The notes under the pieces: generated by a model
The model's input: the letters and a program-made list of their open reading frames with translations, nothing else
Told to the model about the DNA's origin: nothing
Database searches by the model: none
Made by a program: the position numbers and the translations under genes
Source: Apostichopus parvimensis
Lineage: Eukaryota > Echinodermata > Holothuroidea > Aspidochirotida > Stichopodidae
NCBI GenBank assembly: GCA_000934455.1
Contig: KN886834.1
Span: 1,281 to 25,662 of the forward strand
Reading direction: 5' to 3'
Length of the DNA: 24,382 bases
Shown here: positions 9,792 to 21,700 of the stretch, piece by piece
How positions within the stretch are numbered: the first letter of the stretch is position 1
Layout of the letters: each line of letters starts with the position of its first letter

Positions 9792-12700
9792 GTATCTCAT
9801 TCCGGAACTTGACTCGTACTGATACACAAATAACTGTAATTGAGCGTATAACATTAGGCCTAATGTTAACCTATTGTTAGCCTAACGCCATTAGCCTATC
9901 ACCGAAATAATATAAATGATAGGTCTACTCTACCTAGGCCTAGGCTAGGTATCGCATGTCCTGGAATTCAGATTAAACTCCTTCCAGATGGGAAAACCCA
10001 ACCCGATTAAGTCATTTTAAGACATTTGCAGATGCGAATGCCTAATACAATTCACAAAAATTATTCAATGTCACAAGCTAGGCTAGGAGGTGTAAGTTGT
10101 AACCAAAGAAGATAAGATTCAATTCAGAAACTGACAGTGACACACATGACATTCATAATCATATTATTGAAATAATGAATGGAACTTTAAATTCAAACAT
10201 GAGTAATTAATATGAACAAAATGACTGGTGATGGGTGATATAAAGTCAGGTAGGCCTAGTAGCCTAGACTAGTAGTATTATTATTGTAGCCAATAAGGCA
10301 TCGTTTTTTATCGCCATTACTTTTAAGGGCCTAGAATATCATGATAAGTGTGGCCAGCCATTTTTGAAATGCACTTCTGGCCAAATGCACTGGCTACACT
10401 ACTAATTAACCTTAGAGATAGTACACACACCTCTGGGAATTTTAAAGATGAAATCACAGAAATGTGTGTAATTTCTCAAGTGCATTTGGCCGAAAGTTAA
10501 AAAATGGCCACACTAAACCATGGTCTCATTGTTTAGGATACATATAATTCTTCCTGATTCACTGAAAATTTGACCAATAAAGTACTTGACATAGCCTAGG
10601 ACTAGCTAACATAAGTATGAGTAATATTGTAATGCCTGCATCCAACGAGTAAGCCTAATGTTAGAATTTTTGGTACAGACTGCAGCAGTGACAAAATCGT
10701 CAAAAACACGCCTCACTCATGTAAACATGTTCTCACTTTAATTTAATGTTTGGTTTGTGACATTAAAAATTTCATTGCTCATTGGAGACCCACAAAGTTA
10801 TATGAATTTTGCCTGTTTATCTCTGATCAGTAACAACCAGTTCATCCTGTTATGAGAGCCACGCTTTTAGTCTCAATGTTTTGATTGGCTGATACAGACT
10901 GTCATCTGTGCATAATACGATAAAATGAGTTTACACAGAATAATGAGTTTAGATGACACAATGAGTTTAGATAAAATACTTAAGATGGCATAATCACTTT
11001 ATATCACATAGTTACTTTAAATGTCATGATGACTTTAGGCAACACAATGACTTCAGAAGGCATAATGGTGACTTTTAATTATAGTGTTCATAGTAAACTA
11101 CACTAAGTAATTACCCTTGTTTTATGAAATAAACAGTTGCAGTCGGTTGGGGTATGTACAGTCTCTTCTAAGAGATCCTACCTGTGAAAAAGATGTGAAG
11201 GGACCAGATGCTGTGCTATGCATCCTTGGAATTGATAGCAGGTTAGTTCAGACTTAGTCTACTCTTTTGCTCCTTACTATATTCCTAAGTGTATTCTGTA
11301 ATATGATGACCTACTTTTTATATGCGCATCTACATGCCATACTCGGTTCTCCCTCTTTGCACTGATACACTGTAATATGATAGTTACCTGTTGTACATAT
11401 ATGTGGCTTCTGCCTCTGTTACTCTTCCTCTTACCACTTTGCCCTCCTAGAGAGTACATCATGCATATAAATACCATATACCTGTTATATCATAGAAGAA
11501 GCGTTTGATCTTATTTGGATTCTCGACTACTTCGGGGTGGATCGATAACATTACATATTCATGTACAATTCATGGTGTGATCTTTGTAACTATTATAACT
11601 TTTGCCATTTTGTTCTCAATCTCAACTATGAAATCTAGGATATTGCAGACCTCATCAGTGGAATGCATTGAGAACATCTGATGTGAAACACCATTGTGCA
11701 GTTTAACTGTGTGGATTAGGTGGGTGGGTGGGTCGGCAGAGGGAGATAGGTTTAGTGTTAGGATTAAATTGCTTTGAGAACGTCTGATGTAAAACACCAT
11801 TGTGTGCAGTTTCAACTGGGTAGATAAGGTGGGTGGGTTGGCAAAGGGGGATAGATTTAGTTTTAGGATTAAAATATTTTGAAAACATCTGATGTGAAAC
11901 ACCATTGTGTGCAGTTCAACTGGGTGCAGTAGGTGGGTGGGGCTGAGAGGGAGCAAAGTCAAATCATTACTCTCCCGTTATTTTCTTTGACTATGAGATT
12001 TTCAAGTTTGCAGACTCTCATGCAAAATCAACTGCAACCATACGATGATTGAAAGAAAGGGTCCTCCAGTATATGTAAATCAAACACTGCTGGTAATGTG
12101 TTTTCTGCTGTAATTTATTGCAGGTTTGATGAAGGACACAAGGAGCTGGCGGACTATCTCCTCTTTGATTTCCTGGATGGAAGAAATGGCGAGTAAGTTG
12201 ATTGTCATCAGATGCCCGACATCTACTGTCTTATCAGAATTGGTCTTTCATGATTCAGCGTCATTTGTTGGACGAGGTTTGGAAACAGTTTGCAAGAACT
12301 ATTTCCCACAAAGCTTTCACACAAAGTCATTTACATGTGCATAATCATTACAATAAAGTACTTGACGTATAGTCCCCACAATTGAGCAGAGCTTATTGAA
12401 AGCTTACATAGAGGTAAGGAGCTGAAATATTTTTTTCACATGAAGATCAAAGTTGCTTTCAACATGCAGTGTAGTTATCACTTAGTTATCATGAACATCA
12501 GGATTGCTATACAGTGTCATGTAGTTATCATGAACCAAAGCGTTGTTATATGGTAGGTATGTAATTAGCATGAACCTCGGGATTGCTATATGGTAGGGAT
12601 GTAGTTATTTTGAACCTTAGGATTGCTATACAGTGTGATGTATGATCATGAACCTCAGGATTGTTATACAGTGTGATGTAGTTATCTTGATCATTAGATA

Positions 12701-15700
12701 TTATTTTATGAGTGGACCAGTTAAGTCCCTTGATATCAAATCTTGTAAGCGCCTTTGAGTTAGTTCCATTTATGTATACAAACCTGTGCACATACAGTAT
12801 CCAAACCATAGAGGAGCAATCAAACAGTGAATCAAATTATCATTGTTTGATAATGCTAGTGCATTATATGATCAGTTACAAAGTTCTCTCCCTGAAAGAA
12901 AGTGCATCTTGTGGTTAATAGGGAAACAGGTTTACCTGATTAATACTATTTGTTGACAATTCTCTGAAAGTTTAAATGTTTTTTTTTTTGCTTTCAGGAT
13001 TGTGGATGATGATGAAACATATGAAGGTAAGGTAGACAGAAACTTGCTCTTTTTTTGAAGACTTAACCCTAACTTTGCCAGTATCTGACTAGAACATTTG
13101 GTATTTTCATGAAAGGAAACAGCTAAAAGAATAAAAATGAAAAGACTCTTCCAAAGAAATATACCAATCAAGATATGATTTTGTTAAAAACATACCAGCC
13201 ACAGAGAATGTCACCTGTGGATTGAAGTTTGTGAATCAAAACCGAAGTTATTAACAATTATTCTGAAAATTGCCATTGCAATACTACATTGGGTGAGTAA
13301 CTTGATCACACTCAAAGTAATGTACACATTTGCATGTTTTAATAAGTAAACCCTTGAGGGCAATGCACAGAGTTGCACATCTCATCACAATTGATTATGG
13401 GTTACATAATGCCAATGGTATGGTCAAAATTCACACCCCTCATCCATAAGCTCTGCACTACACAAAATGGGTGTGAACCTCCATTCTTTGACATTTTGTT
13501 CTGAAAGGCTGTGAGACACAAGCTTTCAACTTCCTACCGTGTTTGAAAAACATTTTAACTTAAATATTGCAGATCCAATCGACACACACACAAACAGACA
13601 CAAATGGACAGTATTTTGCTTCTTTCCTTCCTTCCTTCCTTCCCACCCCCCCCCACCCCAGCATTATGGACATGTCACTTTTGGTCACCTTACCACCCAC
13701 CTGACCCCCAGATACTTGTTACCTAAAAACATTAATTATTACCATGGTAACCATTGCCCTTGTAACTGATAATGGCTACACTAGGCTTCAATGACCACCG
13801 TTTTCCATATTTGAACCTCCCGATAGGAGCCATGGAATAAAACAATTGAATGAGCTCTGGTATGTCCATTTAGGTTGGTAAATATGTCACACATCATATG
13901 TCATGTAAATATATCGTTAGAAACCTGAATAAAACTGCTTGTCATGTTATTATACCAAGAGAGACCTTGAAGATATTTCTTGTCATCTCACTATATATGG
14001 ATACTTTGAAAATACTTCTTGATGTCTCAGTAAACTAATATAGGACTTGACTGTATGTCTTGTTGTCCCAGCATACTGTGTAGACCCTGAGAATACTTCT
14101 TGTTTGCTCAGTATACCATTGGAGACTTTGAAAATACTTCTTGATGTCTCAGTATACTTTTAATATAGAACTTGACTGTATGTCTTGTTGTCCCAGTATA
14201 CTGTGTAGACCCTGAGAATACTTCTTGTTTGCTCAGTATACCATTGGAGACTTTGAAAATACTTCTTGATGTCTCAGTATACTAATATAGAACTTGACTG
14301 TATGTCTTGTTGTCCCAGCATACTGTGTAGACCCTGAGAATACTCTTGTTTGCTCAGTATACCATTGGAGACCTTGGCAATACTTCTTGTCATGTAAGTA
14401 AGTACTCCATTAGCAACCTTTGACAATACTTCTTGTCATGTATGTAATTCACTGCATGGGAGAACTTGACAACTACTTCTCCTCCAATGGAGAACTAGAC
14501 AGTGTTTGAGATGTTGGATCTTATCATAATGATATAATCACTTATTATATTCTCTGTTGCAGATGTGGTGCTTCTTATAACAAAGTCAGCAGTTTATGTC
14601 TACTGTAATCCATTGAATTATCCACACTTGCTGCCATACATAGCCCACTGGCCAAATCTAAGACTTCATTGCACCAATCAGCAGCAGGTATTTATAGTTT
14701 TCAATAGTTATTCATCATGATACCTAATTTACTGTGACACTATAATCATACTAGCTCTTTGAAATCTTGCTATTTACATCAAATGGTGTTGATTGTTATA
14801 GCAATAGGTACCTGGGAGAAAGTAATGTTTCCATCAGTATTCAATGTCACTATAATGTTCACCAACGTCACATGATATCATGTTGAAGAATCGTTACACC
14901 GCTTTCGTTATGATCCAAAAAATTAATATCGTTACCTCTGCTAATTAATTACCCTCATAAATCAAGTAAGTATTTAGCAGTCAATAGTGAATCTATGAAC
15001 CAGTTTGTACAGGAAAATCATTTCCTTCTAATCATGTCAATGAAACAGGCCTTTGAAATTAACCGTGTGTGTAGACTGATTTAATGCTTTCTAAGTAAAC
15101 ATCTAGCATAGGACATGTACTCTTATTGTAGCTCAAAGAGTAATATGATACTGTGACTTTCAGTAGACCTGTACTGAAATGAACGTAACATGATACTAAA
15201 GAGACTAGTTGATTACGATAACAAGTGAAGTACTTACAACACAGTTGCCACTATTACGATTTTCACTGGAAATCCAAGTTTTCTGCTTTTACCTAGTTAA
15301 CATGAGATTTTCAAACTCCTTGCCTGTGTCACCTGTTTCATTTTATTAAGAAAGTTGAGAGCTTTCATTTCAAACAAACTTAAAGTCAGCATAAAGAAAG
15401 TTAAGTCACACTTATTGCAGAGTAACCAGTTGTATTCTATGGTTCTGTTCATATTGATTTCAAATCATTACAACAAAGAACAACTGGAATTCAAACTTAT
15501 TGCCTTATACCTTTGAAAAACTTCACTTAACCACTGGTGTTATCAGTTGCACACAAGTAGCAGTTACCATGTACAAATCATATTGTGGAATCCTGCAACG
15601 ATGGCACTGTAGAATTCAAGTTGTTTGAAATTGTCGGAATAGATGGAAAAGATGATATGAAAACAGAAGTGAAGAAAAACTTCAATGGAGCCTGAGCAAA

Positions 15701-18700
15701 ACTCAATCACAATGATTTTATGCCACACACATGTCAACTGACAAATGAATCTGTCAGGTATAGGCTAGGCTACTGCTATAACACTACAAATGTTGGTTTT
15801 TGTTTGTAAGCCTCACATTATAACGACCGGTTAATATGCTGAGGTTATCAAAGTCTATGTTTTGACATTGAAGATAATGCTAGGTTTTAGAAGCAGGATA
15901 GGATTGAGAATGAGTTAGGATTGAGAATGGCAGTTTGAGGGCTCTGCATTAATTTTTGGAAATATGCAAATGACATTCGTTAGTGTCTGTAGGCTCTTTA
16001 GATAGTCAACAGTACCACTAGCTCTGCCTGTGAAGTACAGTCATTTTTTTTGTTGGGGTAAATAATTTATTTCATACTGTAGGGAAATTTGTCAGGCTTA
16101 AAGTCCTTCAAGGCTCCATCACACAAATTATACTTAAGTTGCTTGTTGCACTTGTCTTGATAAACTTTCCTCTAAGGTTCATACTTGTAAAATCATGATA
16201 TCTGTGTGCTCTGTTTTTGAAACAATTCTTGGAGAAGGTCACCGTCAATCGAGAATATCTTCAGCCCTTTTGATGGTAACCCTCTATTTGCCGCATGTTT
16301 CTTGCAGCGAGCATAAAATCAATCCAATCTTTATGAGGTCTTTCTTTTCTAGCTTTTCTTTCTGGTTTTCTCCTACAGTACGATAACGATGCAGATGCAG
16401 CCGAAGACTTTAAAATTTTCAGTTTTGTTGCGATGTGCAAGGATAGTCGCTTTATTGGAATGCCATTTGGAACGAAAAGTAAGTTACAACAAAGTACAGC
16501 TTAACCCCATAATCAGATAATAGACAGATGAGTTCTTAAAGCCAAAATGAATGATCTAGGCTATGAAGAGTCATATGATGCATGTATTAGATAACTTGAA
16601 TAAAGAGAGATGTACTGGGTTTCACTTGCAGAAGAATCCTTTCCATTCTATGAGGGGAATTGGTTAAATCAATATGAAACAACAAATAGCTGTGCTTGAG
16701 TCTTCCTAGTCCCATCTTTGGAGGGATAAATGAGGCTAGTGTGTTATGGAAAACGTCCTTGGATTGTATCATTCTGTGAATATCAAAATTTGGTGCTAAA
16801 TCAGGGGTCTGTATGATCTTCCATGAGGATTGAACCACAAACCCACCAGACTCCCACTCTTTAGAATTTATGCTCAGAATACTGCATAAAGTCTAGTTGG
16901 ATCATTGTGGGCTGGATGGTAAAAACCAGAATTACAACCTTCCTGGTGGCTAATTGCCATGTTAGAAAAACTTAACACCAGCATAAAAAGAAGACAACTT
17001 CTGAAGGGACTTCATTATTGTCTCAGCATCATTTCAGTATTCTCACCAGTCTTGTATTAGTCATAGCAGCTTATTTACATGCAGTGGGCACTCAACCACT
17101 GTAACACATGTAAGTTCTTATTTTTCTTCTTTGTAATTAAACAATGCAAATGCATTGTTAAAAGAACCCTCAAAGTTACATCAACTGTAACCTATTTCAG
17201 TGGGTTTGAATAAACTTTGGTTGATATGGTTCGAGTGCCTGGAACAGACAAACAAATCTAGAAACTACTCAACTGTTTTTTACTATGAGTTTGGCAAATA
17301 TTTCAGTCAGAGTATGAAGTCTGGCAACTATTTCCCTAACTTGAAATATCAAATTTGCAACATATTCCTACTTTTGACTTCCACTAAGCTTTGTTGAACT
17401 TCTAGCTCTTCCAAATGTGGTAGACCTTTTCCATGTCATGATGCAACCTAACATTGTCAAATCAACTTTATCACAAATTATATGGCTGAAGAGTTGTAGA
17501 ATTTATAAGATTTCACATTTTGACCTCTGGTAATCTAAATGACTTTCCATCTTCATGCTCCAAAATAGGGTTCTCATCTTAATGTGACTTAAGTCACGTG
17601 TCGAATATGAGATCAGCTATTGTTCTCTAACTGGAGACATCATGTTTACAAGCTCAGGACACACACACACACACTCCAACTTATAATATATTAATACTGA
17701 CACAGGGTGATGCTGTGATGATATCATTAAACACATGATTATTCAGGTGTGAGGTTGGTGCCATGCTGATTTCATACTACAGGTTCAAGGATGGTATTGT
17801 GATATCATCAGACATGGTAATACTGATACAAGGGTGGTGCTGTGATGATAGCATTAAACACAGTATTATTCAGGTGCGAGGTTGGTGCTATGCTGATATG
17901 ATGATACAGGTTCAAGGGTGGTATTATGATGAAATCATGAACTTAAATGTATGTATTTATTGCTATTAAATTTTCACTTTCAATGTCATCAAAAAGTCTA
18001 TGTAGAAAAAAAACATTCCTTAGAAAACATGCAATAATCACCCCATGTTTTGTTAATTTGTTAATTTTCTCTTATTTGCTTCCTATGTAGGTCGTCCTTT
18101 GGCTTTTGATCCGTTCATAATTGAAAAGTGGCCTATAGTGCAAGCATCAGCCCTGGAAGACTATGGAGGGTTAGAATCAGTTTATTTGATTCATTTCACA
18201 TATTTTGTAATAAAACTAACATCCAGCTCAATACATGTGCATGAAGATGTAATCAGTTTGTTTCACCATGATTCTATGGCCAGCATGGTAGAACTTAACT
18301 GATACACAGGTATAAACATCCCTGACAGACTGAATCTTACAGGTATAACCATCCCTGACAGACTGAAGCCTACAGGTATAACCATCCCTGACAGACTGAA
18401 GCCTACAGGTATAACCATCCCTGACAGACTGAAGCCTACAGGTATAACCATCCCTGACAGACTGAATCTTACAGGTATAACCATCCCTGACAGACTGAAG
18501 CTTACAGGTATAACCATCCCTGACAGACTGAAGCTTACAGGTATAACCATCCCTGACAGACTGAAGCTTACAGGTATAACCATCCCTGACAGACTGAATC
18601 TTACAGGTATAACCATCCCTGACAGACTGAAGCTTACAGGTATAACCATCCCTGACAGACTGAATCTTACAGTTATAACCATCCCTGACAGACTGAAGCT

Positions 18701-21700
18701 TACAGGTATAACCATCCCTGACAGACTGAATCTTACAGGTATAACCATCCCTGACAGACTGAATCTTACAGGTATAACCATCCCTGACAGACTGAAGCTT
18801 ACAGGTATAACCATCCCTGACAGACTGAAGCTTACAGGTATAACCATTCCTGACAGACTGAATCTTACAGGTATAACCATCCCTGACAGACTGAAGCTTA
18901 CAGGTATAACAATCCCTGACAGACTGAAGCTTACAGGTATAACCATCCCTGACAGACTGAAGCTTACAGGTATAACCATCCCTGACACAGCTTTGTTATA
19001 AAATGAGTACCTTACAATAGCTATCTTGTTTATAACACTCTTGTCACTAAAGTGCCAGAAAATGTTAAGCTTGAATATATACAAAATTCTGCTTAAATTC
19101 TGCTTAGACTGAACATGATTCACCCCTTCTCTGTGGGTGTGGGGGGGGGGGAGTGGGGAGCCTGCCACTATTTCAGTTGAGAAGAAGGCAATAATGCATC
19201 ATGTATGAGAGGCCATCTTCGATGTGACAAGTGGGTGCATTAAATCATACTAAGTGTAATGAAAGAAGAAAGACTATAGAACCCTTCATTATTTAACCAC
19301 ATTTGAGCAATAGCCTCAGAATTCATGACCTAATATACTTATTTTTATTCTTTCTTTCTCTTTTATAGAGAGGGTTTCTTTACAATGAAGCATGAGGTAA
19401 CTTGAGTCGCCAACAAGACAGATTTTGAAGGGTTTCACAACCTTTTACATTAAACCTATTATTGTCTTATTAGTTTATCTGCTCAGTACAGGTTTTTAGT
19501 TGGTTTTCTGCCTGAACTTAATTATTTTATGATAATATTGTTGCTATTCCTAGACTGGTCTGGACTGATGTAGACAGGTTTACATAGAGTGTTAGCTCAG
19601 TGGTTAACGCCGGTGCCTTTCAATCATAAGGTCCCGAGTTCGAGGCACTCCAAGATTAATGTATGTCGTCCAGTTACAGAGTCGTTGACAATTGACAATT
19701 CATAATCATGGACGTTAAATATGAATCTATGAAAACACAAGAGACTGACTTCGGTCAGCTTGTGGCTTTGATAAGCCAATGAGGCTTCTTTGCGAGTTCC
19801 TGCTTGCAGGAGGATCTAAAAAACATACATACATACAATGCATACATAGATTATTTTCAGATCAGGAGATCTTCTGAGGCAGTTACCTAAAATCTAATGT
19901 CTTGTAGAGTCATGTCTGGTTTGGTCTGTAAGGTTGAAATGTTGCCAAACTGGATTTTTAGTCGTCAAAGTGTTTACTGTGGATCTATTGCCATAGACAC
20001 ATTTCTTGAAAGTAGCCTTGGTTTCTCCTACATATTGTATAATACAGACTCAGCAAGAACTAAGGTAGATTAAATGTGTTACAAGTATGTATGTATTTTA
20101 GATCCTCCTGCAAGCAGGAACTGGCGAAGAAGCCATCATTGGCTTATCAAAGCCGCAAGCTGACCGAAGTCAGTCTCTTAGATTCATATTTTATCGTCCA
20201 TTATTATGAATTGTCAATTGTCGACAACTCTGTAACTGGACGACATACATTACTCTTGGAGTGACTCAAACTGGGGACGTTATGATTGAAAGGCACCGGC
20301 GTTAACCAATGAGCTAACACTCCCACAAGTGATGTGGTGATAGCACTATTACAAGTACTAACTACTTTTTATCCTTTTCAAGTTGAAGTGTATTATTATT
20401 GCTATGATCTGATCACTGGCAATCATGACAACACTTATCCAGTATCAGGGGGATAGGAGCCAGGGGGCACTTGGGGCACGTGCCCCCCCCACTTTTTCCA
20501 AAATAGCAAATATGCCCTACTGGCAAATAAAATGTGCCCATTTGATGAAGAAGTGTTGTTTGGTTATCTTAAGCCTTTGTTAATTTAATATTTTATTTTA
20601 ATTATTCACATGCACCATAATAGTATTGATAGCATACTAACACATCATATATATCTTAGTAATATGGCCGGTGTGTATTGATTTATAGCATAACGATTGA
20701 TTGTTGTGGAATGAGAAAGTGCCCCTCTGATGTTGTGCCCCCCCCCACTTTTTGGAAGCTTCCTACCCCCCTGACCAGTATGAAATAGACTGGTGGTGTC
20801 GACATCCAAATAAGTTGCTAGCCACACAAGTGCAAATTTTATTGATCTGGCAGGTTTTTGTGTACTTCTTAATGGTCATCCAGTACCATAATACAGGATC
20901 AAGATATGATAGTGTCAAAACACCATTGATACATACCTCTGCCGTTATTTGAACCCTTAAAACAAAACAAGCACAAGAAGTGCCATTCTTAGTTTCAATA
21001 TGATGCTCATTTATTTGTAATTAGTAATTACCAGATTATTCTTGCTGTAGGAGGGAAGGCAGTCTTTTAACAATGCTTTGTAACGATGGATTGTTGTGAC
21101 ATTTTTGTAATATTAATGACCTCTTTGTTTCCAACAGATTGTTAACATTAATGAAGACCTCTGGGCTCTCTTCGACGTCATTGATCCTGTTGATCTGGAG
21201 AAAATAATCACCAAGAAACTTCCTTTGTTTGAGAAGCAGTGGAACAATACAGTAACCAACATCAACATGGCCTTGTAAGTCAATTTATATCCTAGGTATA
21301 TTCCAAGCATTTTGTGTTTTTATAGCAGAAGTTGCTTTAAAGTTAATCAAGACTACTGTTAACTTACTATGAGCTCACATAACATTTCTTGAAATGATCA
21401 GCATTGGGAGTCACAAATATTATTGCAGTAGGATATTGTATATGTTGATAATACTCTTGTGTCCTATGTTGTGAGTGCATCTTTTAAGGCAAGAATCATA
21501 AAGAATAGTAACTAAGAACAATTAATAACAAATAAAGTAACAAAAAAATAATATATAAAATATAATAACAAATAATAAGAACAAATAATAACTAAGAACA
21601 AGAATAATAACTAAGAACAAGAATAGTAACTAAGAACAAGAATAATATTACTAACACCGTGCTACTTGTGAGGCAATACAATCAATAATCACTGATGTTC

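Larger units (their letters stand above)
9792..11142 (+). other. DNAAF9 intron 1
   Basis: This 1,351-bp intron is rich in TAGGCCTA-type motifs near its start, including a 20-bp perfect palindrome at 9849-9868. It also holds a foldback element at 10346-10515 and an 18-bp tandem array at 10924-11076. No coding sequence is seen. Confidence 0.75.
13027..14562 (+). other. DNAAF9 intron 4
   Basis: This 1,536-bp intron contains a TTCC/C-rich tract (about 13619-13660), an X-box-like palindrome at 13738-13752, and a higher-order tandem array at 13951-14480. Confidence 0.78.
19397..21137 (+). other. DNAAF9 intron 8
   Basis: This 1,741-bp intron is the longest of the complete introns. It holds two oppositely oriented copies of one tRNA-derived SINE and a hAT-like MITE. 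No coding sequence is seen. Confidence 0.8.

Noticed and set aside
16825-16860. B-box-like GGTTCAATCC on the minus strand, possibly a SINE
   Set aside because: No A box at the expected distance, no tail and no second copy in the window.
18306-18993. CRISPR-like array
   Set aside because: The repeats are directly adjacent with no spacers, and the sequence is eukaryotic intron.
18263-19168. A 301-codon open frame on the minus strand made of an 11-residue repeat (SGMVIPVSFSL)
   Set aside because: It exists only because the 33-bp unit is a multiple of three and lacks stops. The main variation between units changes the amino acid (S, R or G), it lies antisense within an intron, and there is no coding context.
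19588-19660. A functional tRNA gene
   Set aside because: The A and B boxes are present, but the acceptor and anticodon stems do not form a clean cloverleaf. The sequence continues into a SINE body repeated at 20087-20324.
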